Part shown: positions 29,219-38,005 of the stretch, piece after piece | How positions within the stretch are numbered: position 1 is the first letter of the stretch | Layout of the letters: each line of letters starts with the position of its first letter | Assembly: GCA_016756695.1 (NCBI GenBank) | Contig: CP066701.1 | Location: 856,001-920,000, forward strand | Direction of reading: 5' to 3' | Origin: Heyndrickxia sporothermodurans | GTDB taxonomy: Bacteria > Bacillota > Bacilli > Bacillales > Bacillaceae_C | DNA: 64,000 nt | Program-made: the position numbers and the translations under genes | The notes under the pieces: model-generated | The model's input: the letters and a program-made list of their open reading frames with translations, nothing else | Told to the model about the DNA's origin: nothing | The model's database searches: none

Positions 29219-29410
29219 ATGTCACAACAAAAACTAACAATCGTCCCCGTTTCAATACAACCAGAAAAAAATATTATAACATCCACAACTTCGAAAGATC
29301 CTTCAAATAGCTTTTGCACAATCAAAATTGAAGCTGCTGAAATTTCCTTCTTCAACGGCGTAGATGAGCACATCATCCAAACGGTCATGAGGGAGTTGAA
29401 AAATCTATGA
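29219..29410 (+). CDS. tnpA: IS66 accessory protein TnpA
   Basis: 63 residues, the short first gene of the IS66 trio (ISFFNGVDEHIIQTVMREL near the end). AAGGAGGTG precedes the ATG. Its stop overlaps the tnpB start (ATGA), so the two are translationally coupled. It is needed with TnpB for IS66 transposition, though its molecular role is not settled. An identical gene is in unit 2. Confidence 0.8.
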   Translation: MSQQKLTIVPVSIQPEKNIITSTTSKDPSNSFCTIKIEAAEISFFNGVDEHIIQTVMRELKNL

Positions 29411-29760
29411 AACATGATTATACCAGTGTAAAAAACATTTATATTATTTGCGGTAAAACAGATATGAGGAAGGGAATTGATGGATTAGCAACGCTAATTC
29501 AAGATTCTTTCGAACTTGATCCATATGGAGATTCTATTTTCCTTTTCTCTGGTTGGAGTAAAGACCGTTATAAATGTTTATATTTTGATGGCGATGGTTT
29601 CGCCATGCTTTATAAGCGACTAGATGGAGGAAAACTTCAATGGCCAAAAGATGAAAATGAAGTACGTAAACTTTCGCAACAGGAGGTTCGCTGGTTGTTA
29701 GAAGGGTTGTCCATTCAGCAACCAAAGGCCATTCAAAAATCACAAAAAGGAGTATTCTAA
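29407..29760 (+). CDS. tnpB: IS66 accessory protein TnpB (Orf2)
   Basis: 117 residues with the IS66 Orf2-like signature: ICGKTDMRKGIDGLATLIQ, LFSGWSKDRYKCLYFDGDGFAMLYKRLD and the tail LSQQEVRWLLEGL. Intact here; the unit 2 copy is broken by two small insertions. Overlaps tnpA by four bases. Confidence 0.9.
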   Translation: MKHDYTSVKNIYIICGKTDMRKGIDGLATLIQDSFELDPYGDSIFLFSGWSKDRYKCLYFDGDGFAMLYKRLDGGKLQWPKDENEVRKLSQQEVRWLLEGLSIQQPKAIQKSQKGVF

Positions 29761-29862
29761 ACAAGCTAGAAATGTTGGTTTATAGCCATTTTCAACTTCG
29801 CTTTCTACGTTAAAAATGTTATAATATAACTAACTTATGGTGAACGAAAAGTGGTGAAATAA

Positions 29863-31455
29863 ATGGTTAATACTTCTTCCAATAACAAGAATCCATATGG
29901 GAAATTAATTCGACTTCTCGAAGAACAATTGGCTCATTCAAATCAACAAAACAAAGACTTATCGAAAAAGCTAGATCAATCAACTAAACAGATTGAAGCG
30001 CTAACTGAACAAATTCGCCATTTAACAAAACTTTTATATGGATCGAAATCCGAAAAATCGAAATACAACGTACCAGATGGGCAAGGCTCATTATTTGATG
30101 ATGACCCGGCTTTTAGCGAACCTGAGCACACAGAAGAACAAAGCCAACAGACAATCTCTTATACTGTTGTACGAAAAGTTAAATCAAAAAAACGAAATGA
30201 TTCCTTGCATGATGGTATTGAAGTAGAAGCTATTCACCATCATCCGAAAAATACAATCTGTGACTGTTGCCAAGGGCAAATGATTGAAATTGGTAGTACA
30301 CTTGTACGTGAAGAAGCAAAATTTATTCCTGCAAAAATGATGAAAGTACAGCACATTGAACATGCGTATGAATGTAAAGACTGCAAAGTTGATTCATCAC
30401 AGCCAGCACAAATCAAACGCGGGAAAGCACCACAACCAGCGATTCAGCGTAGCATCGCAAGTCCTAGCGTACTTGCCAAAGTCATCTATGATAAATTTGC
30501 ACAATATTTACCTCTTTACCGTCAGGTAAAGGAATGGAATCGCTATGGACTGAATACCAATGATAAAAACCTATCGAATTGGGTTATCCGTGTAGCACAT
30601 GATTGGCTGTTACCTGTATACGAACGAATGAAAGAGTTGATGATGGCAAAATCGGTTTTGCATGTCGATGAAACATACGGACAAATTATCAACCGATCCG
30701 ATGGGAAATCTGGCCAAGCCAATGCGTATAATTGGGTGTTTCGAAGTGTGCCAAGCCAAGGGCCAACAATGACTCTCTTTCAAAGCGCATTATCTCGAGC
30801 TCGATCTGTCCTTGAAAGTTTTATTGAAGGCTTTTCTGGAACGATTGTGTGTGATGGTTATTCTGCTTATGATAAGTTGGAAGGCGTTAATTTCGCAAAT
30901 TGTTGGGCGCATGTTCGTCGTTATTGGCTGAAAGCTGATAGCAAAAATGGTAGAATCGGTGTGAAATATTGTGATGATTTATATCGACTAGAAAGGCAAT
31001 TTAAACGTTTGTCTCCGAGTAAACGAAGAAAAAAACGTCAAAAGTACTCGAAGCCAATCGTGGAGGAATTCCTTCACTGGGTTGAAACATCACCATTTTA
31101 CGGAAAAAATGCGTTAGCAAAAGCAGCTGAATACACATTAAACAGGGCAAATGGACTCAAATTATTCCTGAATGATGGGCGAATTGAAATGGATAATAAT
31201 CCAGCCGAGAACGCCATCCGTCCCAACGTTATAGGAAGAAAAAATTGGCTCTTTAGTGTAAGTGAAGCTGGTGCAAAAGCGAATGCCATCTGTTTAAGTA
31301 TTGCTGAAACTGCCAAAAGTAACGGCGTTGATTTCTATGAATATATAAAGAAACTTTTTACGGATTTACCAAATCTCGGCGTCCAACAAAACCCTGAAAT
31401 TTTAGATCAATACATGCCCTGGTCAAAAATGATTCAGGCAGAATGTAGCAAATAA
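29863..31455 (+). CDS. tnpC: IS66 transposase TnpC
   Basis: 530 residues. An N-terminal leucine-zipper-like coiled coil (about 10-60) is followed by a zinc-binding segment (NTICDCCQGQM, ECKDCK). The DDE catalytic region has LHVDETYGQ, IVCDGYSAYD and DNNPAENAIRPN with a C-terminal IS66 tail. It catalyses cut/paste of the element. Intact and identical to the unit 2 copy at 45429-47021. Confidence 0.95.
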   Translation: MVNTSSNNKNPYGKLIRLLEEQLAHSNQQNKDLSKKLDQSTKQIEALTEQIRHLTKLLYGSKSEKSKYNVPDGQGSLFDDDPAFSEPEHTEEQSQQTISYTVVRKVKSKKRNDSLHDGIEVEAIHHHPKNTICDCCQGQMIEIGSTLVREEAKFIPAKMMKVQHIEHAYECKDCKVDSSQPAQIKRGKAPQPAIQRSIASPSVLAKVIYDKFAQYLPLYRQVKEWNRYGLNTNDKNLSNWVIRVAHDWLLPVYERMKELMMAKSVLHVDETYGQIINRSDGKSGQANAYNWVFRSVPSQGPTMTLFQSALSRARSVLESFIEGFSGTIVCDGYSAYDKLEGVNFANCWAHVRRYWLKADSKNGRIGVKYCDDLYRLERQFKRLSPSKRRKKRQKYSKPIVEEFLHWVETSPFYGKNALAKAAEYTLNRANGLKLFLNDGRIEMDNNPAENAIRPNVIGRKNWLFSVSEAGAKANAICLSIAETAKSNGVDFYEYIKKLFTDLPNLGVQQNPEILDQYMPWSKMIQAECSK

Positions 31456-31548
31456 ATGAAATAGCCGTAATTCGATTAAAAAGTCAGAATTTACGGCTAT
31501 TTACGATGCGTACCGAAAGGTACACTTATTTTTATAATTCGGGCTTAC

Positions 31549-31556
31549 GTTGACCA
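31549..31556. repeat. 8-bp IS66 target duplication, right copy
   Basis: Second GTTGACCA, directly after GGGCTTAC at the right end of IS66. Confidence 0.9.
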
Positions 31557-31588
31557 CAAACCATAAAAAGACTGGAGGAGTACTTCTT

Positions 31589-32945
31589 ATGACTATTATA
31601 CGACAACCTAGCCTATTTGGCATACAGGAATTATTTGACATGGAACCTACCCAAAAATATGAAGCCATTATTTCAGCGGTAGATTTGGATTCGATGTACC
31701 ATCAAGTGGCGAAAAAATCACGGTTGGGTGCACCGGAAGAACTAAACTATGCAAACCATGATTATCTCCACCTTTGTAAGATACATAGAGCGCATCCCTA
31801 CGATGAAGGATCTTATAAAACGTCTTCATGATGATCTAGCTTTTAAGTTAAATTGTGGCTTTTTGGTTTCTGATCATGTGCCTTCAGAATCCTCCTATTC
31901 ACGTCTCATAACGAAATTGGAGGAAAGCGATATCCTTGAGAAAGAACAAGAAAAAGTGGTCCTCCAGGCTATTGCAGAAGGTTTCATCACGGATGATACA
32001 GTGGTAGTGATGCAACCCATTTTGAAGCACGAGACCAAGCATGACCAAAAAAAGAAGAAAAGCCAAAATCTGAACCCCAAAAACGTGGTCGGAAATCAAA
32101 AGATGAGCGTGACGGGTGGCTTAAAGAACAAGCTGAAACGGAAGCCAATTTACCTTTATATGATAGAAAAATTGTGTAATTACAATTAGATGTTCCCTAG
32201 CCGAACTACGTGCCGAAGTTCCCCAAGACCCTAAATGGGGCGTGAAAAAGAACTCAGAAGGACAAAATGTTTTTGGTTTGGCTACAAAGGTCATTTAGCC
32301 GTTGGTACATCAAGCCAATACATTCTACAGGCTCTTTTTTCATCTGGGAGTCTAAATGATGGTAAGGCGACTATCCCTTTACTGAAAGGAATTCAGGAAC
32401 GCCTTCACCTTCCATTACGTTATCAAACAATGGATGCGGGCTATGACTATGAACCCATATACGAGCAGGTACATCGAATGGGACAACAATCCGTCATCGC
32501 GTATAATAAGCGAAATGAAGGGGAAATCATTGGCTATGATAAACACTTTGCCCCAACTTGTTTCAGAGAGCATTCTTATCGTTATGATAGTTTTGATCCT
32601 AAATATGAAACATTGAAATACACAAGACCAAAGGAATGCAGCGACTGTCCCTTAGCTAATGAAGGTATTTGCCAAAAGGTTTATAAAGTGAAAATCACTT
32701 CAGACCTTCGCAGATATACCGCACCAGCACGCGGGTCACAAGCATGGAAAAACATTTTCAAACGTCGTACTGCCGTAGAACGGGTTAATGCCTATCTGAA
32801 AGAATTCTTTCAACTGAACAATGTTCGCTATCGTACTGGGAAACGTGCAAAAATTCATTTTGACATGGTAACCCTTATTTATAATGCTTCAAAGTTAGCC
32901 GCAGACCGAATTAATGTACAATTAAATCAGCAACAAGTAGCATGA
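31589..32945 (+). pseudogene. IS1182-family transposase, multiply frameshifted
   Basis: The start at 31589 follows GGAGGAG and gives MTIIRQPSLFGIQELFDMEP, the IS1182 head. The reading frame then breaks at least three times: near 31751 (one extra base), in the A-rich stretch near 32045-32062, and near 32268 (T5 where unit 2 has T6). Further small differences from unit 2 are near 32175 and 32368. The C-terminal part (32235-32945) keeps the DDE-type core: WFGYKGHLAVGTSS, DAGYDYEPIYE and RRTAVERVNAYLKEFF. As read here, no complete transposase can be made. Confidence 0.85.
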
Positions 32946-33022
32946 TTTCTGTTTTTAAAAATATATTTTAGAAATTCTGTAGGATTCTGTATTTTTAAAA
33001 AGAGCAATTATGAAATTGACTC

Positions 33023-33038
33023 AATATATAAATAAATT
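33023..33038. repeat. 16-bp target-site duplication, right of IS unit 1
   Basis: AATATATAAATAAATT, matching 29024-29039; it carries a copy of the -10 box of the interrupted promoter. Confidence 0.85.
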
Positions 33039-33085
33039 ATCAAAACTATTTAACTATGTAATTGTATGGCTGGAGATGAAGAGAT

Positions 33086-33143
33086 GCCATAGTCATTAAA
33101 AACACGATTGATGTTTTTTTTGGCTATGGCTTTTGTTGTTTTC
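33086..33143 (+). terminator. Terminator-like hairpin in the MFS leader
   Basis: GCCATAG (33086-33092) pairs with CTATGGC (33124-33130), extended inside by AAAAACA / TGTTTTT, and is followed by TTTTGTTGTTTTC. Lying between the promoter remnant and the MFS gene, it could be an attenuator. No known riboswitch class was recognised. Confidence 0.55.
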
Positions 33144-33185
33144 ATGACTTCGATTACACAGTACTAAGGGGAAGGGGAGTTTTTG

Positions 33186-34553
33186 ATGAGTTTTGAGCAT
33201 TTAGATTCGCCGAAGTTAAAGCGTTTCCAAAGAAAGATTACGCTTTTATCAGCGGCAGGTACTTTTCTTGATGGCTTCGATTTAACCGTTATCGCTGTTG
33301 CTATGCCCTTGATTTTAAGTCAATGGGATATCGGGCCGGGATTACAAGGTTTAATTACATCTTCAGCTGTTATCGGTTCCTTTATTGGAGCGTTATGGCT
33401 CGGTAATTTGACCGATAAGTTTGGTCGAAAAGCCATGTATGTTGTTGATTTATTGGCGTTTGTTATCTTCGCAGCTTTAACAGCCTTTGCACAGGCACCA
33501 TGGCAGCTTATTTTATTCCGTTTCTTATTAGGGATTGGAATTGGTGCTGATTATCCTATTTCAGCTACTCTTGTTTCCGAATTTAGTTCAACGAAAAGTC
33601 GCGGAAAGCACAGTACCTCGTTAGGAGCAATGTGGTTTGTAGGAGCTGTTGTGGCTTATATTTGCGGCATTTTACTGGAACCTCTTGGTCCTAGTGCTTG
33701 GAGATACATGTTATTACTTGGCGCTGTTTTTGCACTTATTGTTTTCTATTTTAGGGTAACTCTTCCTGAATCCCCAAGATGGCTAGCTTCAAGAGGCCGT
33801 GAGAAGGAAGCAGAAGAAATTATGTTGAAAATTACAGGTCAAAAAGTGATCATAAAGCCAAATACAGACAAGAAGCAAAAATTAGGTGATGTCTTTTCTA
33901 AAACATTGTTTCGCCGTACATTCTTTGTATGTGGATTTTGGTTTTGCTATGCGGTAGCCTATTACGGTATTTCTATGTATACACCTACTATTCTCAAACC
34001 ATTTACACACGGCTCTCAAATGATGGCATATATCGGTTCCGGTACTGTTAGTTTACTCGGACTTCTAGGAGCCATTATCGGAATGAATATCGTAGAAAAA
34101 ATCGGAAGAAGACCATTGATTATTACTTCTTTTACAGGACTTTCAATTGCGTTAATTATTTTAGCTCTTAACCCAAGTCCAACAATGGCATTCCTAGTTA
34201 TCCTTTTTAGCCTTGCTGTTCTATTCGCCAATATGGGTGGCGGTATTCTAAACTTTGTTTACCCAACAGAATTATTCCCTACCAGTATACGTGCCAGTGC
34301 CTCAGGATTAGCGACTGCGGTAAGTCGAATTGGTTCGATTTTAGGAATATTAGTTTTCCCACATCTTGTCACAGCCTGGGGAAATAGCAAAGCATTATGG
34401 TTATTTGCTGTTGCCGGTTTAGCAGGATTAATCATTTCAGTATTGTTAGCTCCTGAAACAAAAGGAAAAAATTTAGAAGAACTAAATGATGAAGTATCAT
34501 CAGCACTTAATAGTAAATCGAGTGTAGGAGGTAATCATGGAAAAATGGCTTAG
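33186..34553 (+). CDS. MFS transporter (sugar/aromatic-acid:H+ symporter type)
   Basis: 455 residues and 12 predicted helices. TFLDGFDLTVIAVAMPLI, the motif A loop GNLTDKFGRKAMY, GADYPISATLVSEFSSTKSRG and PESPRWLASRGR are typical of the metabolite:H+ symporter and sugar-porter-related branches. It imports an organic acid or sugar-like compound. The ATG at 33186 follows AAGGGGAAGGGGAG. It overlaps the TIM-barrel gene by 17 bases, so the two are coupled; the partner suggests a sugar or polyol substrate. IS unit 1 separates it from its probable promoter. Confidence 0.87.
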   Translation: MSFEHLDSPKLKRFQRKITLLSAAGTFLDGFDLTVIAVAMPLILSQWDIGPGLQGLITSSAVIGSFIGALWLGNLTDKFGRKAMYVVDLLAFVIFAALTAFAQAPWQLILFRFLLGIGIGADYPISATLVSEFSSTKSRGKHSTSLGAMWFVGAVVAYICGILLEPLGPSAWRYMLLLGAVFALIVFYFRVTLPESPRWLASRGREKEAEEIMLKITGQKVIIKPNTDKKQKLGDVFSKTLFRRTFFVCGFWFCYAVAYYGISMYTPTILKPFTHGSQMMAYIGSGTVSLLGLLGAIIGMNIVEKIGRRPLIITSFTGLSIALIILALNPSPTMAFLVILFSLAVLFANMGGGILNFVYPTELFPTSIRASASGLATAVSRIGSILGILVFPHLVTAWGNSKALWLFAVAGLAGLIISVLLAPETKGKNLEELNDEVSSALNSKSSVGGNHGKMA

Positions 34554-35304
34554 TCTATGGTCAATTGGACAAAATGGTACACCAAGTGATTTTACAGCAA
34601 TAAAACAAGCAGGCTTTGACGGAGTTGAGATATGGGCTGAACAACATCGCTCAAAGGAATATTTAGATTATGCCAAACAAGTCGGATTTAAAATTGGAAT
34701 GCATCTGCCCTTCCATGATTTAAATTTAGCTACTCCGGATCCGGTTGTGTATGAAAGAACCTTCCATGTATTAACCGAATGGATGGAGACCCTATCTAAA
34801 TATGGAGGACGACATGCTACATTCCATGGTGGATATGCATGGTCCTCAGAAGAAAGAGACGAAACATTAATTAGAATTCGAGAACGCTTATTATCGCTAA
34901 ATGAAAAAGCAAAGCAATATGGAATTGAATTATTATTGGAGAATCTTATCCCGGATAAATTAAATTATTGCCACCATATCGCATCCAATGTAGAAGAGTG
35001 GCTCGATTTAATTCATGAAGCTAATATTAAAGCTTGCCTTGATATTGGACATTTAGCTGTAATGGGGGACAATTTAGAAACAACAATTGCTAAATTGGGC
35101 AGCGCTTTAGGTGCCGTTCACTTATCAGATAATGACAGAAAGTCAGATCTTCATTTGCTTCCTGGTGAAGGAGAAAATTTATCAAAAGACTTAAACAATT
35201 ATTTAGAAGCCTATCAATATTCAGGACCGATTGTGTATGAAATTAACCCTTATAAATATTCTTTGCAAGATATAATTGAACACATAACAAAAGTTAATGT
35301 TTAA
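34537..35304 (+). CDS. Sugar phosphate isomerase/epimerase (TIM barrel)
   Basis: 255 residues of the AP-endonuclease-2 (xylose-isomerase-like) TIM-barrel family. Metal-binding positions are visible: HATFHGGYAW, LLLENLIPDK (Glu), CLDIGHLAVMGD (Asp, His) and AVHLSDNDR, with Glu in IVYEINPYK. Members act as isomerases, epimerases or dehydratases on sugars and inositols (IolE/IolI, Hyi). AGGAGG lies just before the ATG inside the end of the transporter gene. It probably processes what the transporter brings in. Confidence 0.87.
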   Translation: MEKWLSLWSIGQNGTPSDFTAIKQAGFDGVEIWAEQHRSKEYLDYAKQVGFKIGMHLPFHDLNLATPDPVVYERTFHVLTEWMETLSKYGGRHATFHGGYAWSSEERDETLIRIRERLLSLNEKAKQYGIELLLENLIPDKLNYCHHIASNVEEWLDLIHEANIKACLDIGHLAVMGDNLETTIAKLGSALGAVHLSDNDRKSDLHLLPGEGENLSKDLNNYLEAYQYSGPIVYEINPYKYSLQDIIEHITKVNV

Positions 35305-35335
35305 GTTTCCGAATTTCTATAATTAAATGCGCAGA

Positions 35336-35468
35336 GTGGATTGGAGCGGAAGGCACTTGACTCCTGCGGGATAAGCTGGACAGATGAGACCCTGCAGGGA
35401 GCGAAGCGACGAGGAGGCTCATCGCCAGCCCCGCGGAAAGCATGTGCCTGTAGCGGAAAGGAACGGTT
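35336..35468. repeat. Dispersed ~130-bp Bacillus hairpin repeat
   Basis: Begins near GGAGCGGAAGGCAC and ends near GTGCCTGTAGCGGAAAGGAACG, with arms that pair over the whole length (GGAGCGGAAGGCAC against GTGCC..). Inner pieces are CTCCTGCGGG, GAGACCCTGCAGGGAGCGAA and GAGGAGGCTCATCGCC. From memory, closely similar sequences are scattered between genes in many Bacillaceae genomes. Much higher GC than its surroundings. No protein is encoded. Confidence 0.78.
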
Positions 35469-35589
35469 CATTTTCAATAACTACAAACTTTACAAAAACA
35501 GCCTTAAGTTTAGATATTAGTAATGTTTTATTATTTTGAAAATATACTAACTATATAACAATAGAATAACCGTAGGAAAGAGAATGAAG

Positions 35590-35658
35590 AGAAAATCCTC
35601 AAGCTTGTATGACCTAGTTTAAGCTAGGTCTCCTAAGCTCGAGGATTTTCTTTTTTTA
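35590..35658 (+). terminator. Long two-part terminator hairpin
   Basis: Outer arms AGAAAATCCTC / GAGGATTTTCT with an inner stem GACCTAG / CTAGGTC, then a T run of seven. It is far (about 290 bases) from the last gene of the MFS operon and only 24 bases before the next start. Confidence 0.75.
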
Positions 35659-35681
35659 CATCATTGATAGGAGGCATAAGA

Positions 35682-36482
35682 ATGATGAATAAAGGGTTTA
35701 TTTTTGATTTAGATGGCACTGTTTATTTAGATAATCATTTAATCGAAGGAGCAGCAGAGACTATCCAGCATTTGGTGGATAATGGACATAAAGTAGTTTT
35801 TTTCACTAATAAATCCATTGCAACTCGTCTAGATTATGTAAAAAAATTAAATCTACTTGGGATTAATGCAACAATAGATAACATTGTTAATTCAAATTAC
35901 ATTACCGCTAACTATTTAAAACAGCATATGATCCTTTCAGATGCTGCATATGTAATTGGAGAAGAAGCATTAATAAACGAATTAAAGAATGAGGGCATTC
36001 GCTTAACAGAAAATTCGGATGAAGCAACCTATATTGTGCTTGGGTGGGACCGTCAATTTAACTATAAAAAATTAAATACAGCTTATCAAGCATGGGTGAA
36101 AAATAAGGCGGTTATACTTGCAACGAATCCTGATCGCACTTGTCCTGTTGCTGGCGGACAATTGCCTGATTGCGCTTCAATGATTGGCGCTTTAGAAGGA
36201 GCAACCGGAGAGACTATCGATAGAATCATGGGAAAACCGTCCAAATTAGCAGCGGAAATTGTGGTAAATGATATTTTACAATTGCCTCCCGAACAATGCT
36301 ATATGATTGGAGACCGGTTAGAAACCGATATTCGAATGGGCAATGAGAACGGATTACACACGATTTTGGTCTTAACTGGAATTACAACGATCGATATGGT
36401 AAAAACATCAAATGATCGGCCAACCTATATTCTTGAAAGTATTAAGGAAATTGCCAATTTACATGAGATAATAACAGCTTAA
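35682..36482 (+). CDS. HAD-IIA sugar phosphatase (NagD-like)
   Basis: 266 residues. HAD motif I is FDLDGTVYLD at the head (nucleophile Asp), motif II is FFTNKS, and the end has GDRLETDIRMGNENGLHT (motif IV). The C2-type cap with ATNPDRTCPVAGGQLPDCASM is characteristic of the NagD/AraL/p-nitrophenylphosphatase group. It dephosphorylates sugar phosphates or similar small molecules. The ATG at 35682 follows TAGGAGG. Downstream is mgtC, 43 bases away, possibly in one transcript. Confidence 0.9.
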   Translation: MMNKGFIFDLDGTVYLDNHLIEGAAETIQHLVDNGHKVVFFTNKSIATRLDYVKKLNLLGINATIDNIVNSNYITANYLKQHMILSDAAYVIGEEALINELKNEGIRLTENSDEATYIVLGWDRQFNYKKLNTAYQAWVKNKAVILATNPDRTCPVAGGQLPDCASMIGALEGATGETIDRIMGKPSKLAAEIVVNDILQLPPEQCYMIGDRLETDIRMGNENGLHTILVLTGITTIDMVKTSNDRPTYILESIKEIANLHEIITA

Positions 36483-36525
36483 TCGTATATCAATCATACT
36501 GAATAAAGAAAAAGGAGTGAGAAAG

Positions 36526-37227
36526 ATGCAGGTAATAATGGAAAATTTCGATATTGAAATGATAGTGAAGCTCTTAATTTCAGCCATTTTAGGCTTGGCA
36601 ATTGGTCTTGAAAGGGAGTTGAAGAGAAAACCGTTAGGATTAAAAACAAGCTTAGTCATCTCTATTGTCAGTTGCCTATTAACTATCGTCTCCATTCAAG
36701 CAGCCTACTTATTCCCTGCATCGGACGTAGTAAAAATTCAAATGGATCCCCTTCGACTAGCAGCTCAAATTGTTTCTGGAATTGGCTTCTTAGGTGCAGG
36801 TGTCATTTTAAGAAAAGAAGACGATACAATTTCTGGGTTAACCACTGCAGCAATGGTTTGGGGGGCGGCTGGAATTGGTATTGCTACAGGTGCAGGTTTT
36901 TACATTGAGGCTATTGCTGGTGTCGTTTTACTAATCGTTAGTGTTGAATTAATCCCTGTCCTAATCAAGCTAATCGGTTTTCAAAAACTTCACTCAAAGG
37001 AGATTTCATTAAAGCTCATTTTAAAAGATAGAAATGATATTCGTGGTGTCATCCAAGCCTTACAAGATCAAGAAATGACTATTGATTATATTCACATCAA
37101 GGAATTGGATGATCAATGTTATTTATTAGATTTAAAAGTACAAGTGAGCTACCGGAATAGTACATCCGATATTTACGAAGGTGTCTCAAAAATTGACACT
37201 ATTTATCGAACAGAAATCAGCGGCTAG
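36526..37227 (+). CDS. MgtC/SapB family membrane protein
   Basis: 233 residues with about four or five membrane helices in the first 145 and a cytoplasmic ACT-like tail (about 150-233). The family motif LGLAIGLERELKRKPLGLKTSLVISI, QIVSGIGFLGAGVILR and GLTTAAMVWGAAGIGIATG are intact. MgtC proteins act in growth under low magnesium and interact with the F-ATPase in some pathogens; the role in Bacillus is less defined. The ATG at 36526 follows AAGGAGTGAG. Confidence 0.92.
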   Translation: MQVIMENFDIEMIVKLLISAILGLAIGLERELKRKPLGLKTSLVISIVSCLLTIVSIQAAYLFPASDVVKIQMDPLRLAAQIVSGIGFLGAGVILRKEDDTISGLTTAAMVWGAAGIGIATGAGFYIEAIAGVVLLIVSVELIPVLIKLIGFQKLHSKEISLKLILKDRNDIRGVIQALQDQEMTIDYIHIKELDDQCYLLDLKVQVSYRNSTSDIYEGVSKIDTIYRTEISG

Positions 37228-37230
37228 AAT

Positions 37231-37270
37231 AATCCCGCCTCTTTATTTTGGCAAGAGGCGGGATTTTTTG
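37231..37270 (+). terminator. Intrinsic terminator after mgtC gene
   Basis: AATCCCGCCTCT / AGAGGCGGGATT with a T run, three bases past the stop. Confidence 0.9.
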
Positions 37271-37369
37271 TTTATCTAAACATTTCGCTATGTTGTTATA
37301 TTATTAAAAGTTTTTTCTATTTATCTATATCAATCTAGTATCTTAGACTAAATTACCTAGGTTTTCATT

Positions 37370-37933
37370 TTATATATCTAAATTCCAAAGTGCAGGGTCT
37401 CCTGAAGAAATGGCAAGTGCTCCCGCTTCCAGCCCCTGCAAGATTTCCTCCTTAGAGCTAATTAATCCTCCTGCGATAATCGGCAAATTCACTTGGGTCG
37501 TAAGACGGTCAATGATGCTCGGCATAAGACCTGGCAACACTTCAATAGCATCTGGATTACATGTTTGGCACATATCAATCCCTTTTTTAATTGCACCTTT
37601 ATCAATTAGAAAGATGCGTTGAATCGTCATTAACCCTTCCTCTTTAGCATATTTAATCAATGAATTTTTAGTGGTAATAATACCTGTAGGATTCCAGCTT
37701 TTTGCTATATATTTTATGGCACTCTTCGTATTTGAAAGACCTTCAATAAAATCAATATGAATAAATATTTCTTTATTTGCCTTTTTTAATCTGTCTAGGT
37801 GCTCTGTCATATTTAATAGATTGCCTGTTAAAAGGAAGACGATATTTGAACTGCTTGTGATAGCCTTATCAATATCCTTTTCATTTTTGATTGATGCGAT
37901 GACTTGTGACTGTACTAGATCGACTATATTCAT
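37370..37933 (-). CDS. glpP: Glycerol-3-phosphate-responsive antiterminator GlpP
   Basis: 187 residues, full length. The sequence follows the GlpP family: SSNIVFLLTGNLLNM, HIDFIEGLSN, GIITTKNSLIKYAKEEGL, QRIFLIDKGAI, EVLPGLMPSIID and PIIAGGLISSKEEI, a TIM-barrel-like fold that binds glycerol-3-phosphate. It acts on the glpD leader to stop termination. Here it lies 72 bases downstream of glpD on the same strand; in B. subtilis it heads the glp cluster. No glpF or glpK is nearby. Confidence 0.93.
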   Translation of the reverse strand: MNIVDLVQSQVIASIKNEKDIDKAITSSSNIVFLLTGNLLNMTEHLDRLKKANKEIFIHIDFIEGLSNTKSAIKYIAKSWNPTGIITTKNSLIKYAKEEGLMTIQRIFLIDKGAIKKGIDMCQTCNPDAIEVLPGLMPSIIDRLTTQVNLPIIAGGLISSKEEILQGLEAGALAISSGDPALWNLDI

Positions 37934-38005
37934 ATTTGCATCTCCTCATTTAGTATCGTTTCTATTTTCATTTCTACAAAGAAAACGATATTTCCTCCCT
38001 CGACA

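Larger units (their letters stand above)
29136..31548 (+). mobile_element. IS66-family insertion sequence (copy 1)
   Basis: 2413 bp, beginning GTAAGCCC and ending GGGCTTAC as inverted ends, with the three-gene IS66 layout tnpA-tnpB-tnpC. All three frames are open in this copy. It is nested in an IS1182-like element. Confidence 0.92.
29040..33022 (+). mobile_element. IS unit 1: IS1182-like element with nested IS66
   Basis: A 3983-bp unit with terminal inverted repeats: left GAATGAATTTCATAATT and right (reverse complement) GAGTCAATTTCATAATT. The IS1182 transposase gene is at the right. An IS66-family element (29136-31548) is inserted 96 bases inside the left end, between the element's TATAAT-like promoter (29118-29123) and the transposase start. 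It is almost identical, in reverse, to 43868-47846. IS1182-family elements are known for target duplications of variable length, which fits 16 bp here and 4 bp at unit 2. Confidence 0.88.
35305..35681. other. Gap holding a dispersed Bacillus repeat and a terminator
   Basis: No gene seen. The region holds a ~130-bp GC-rich repeat (35336-35468), an AT-rich stretch, and a long terminator hairpin (35590-35658). Confidence 0.7.
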
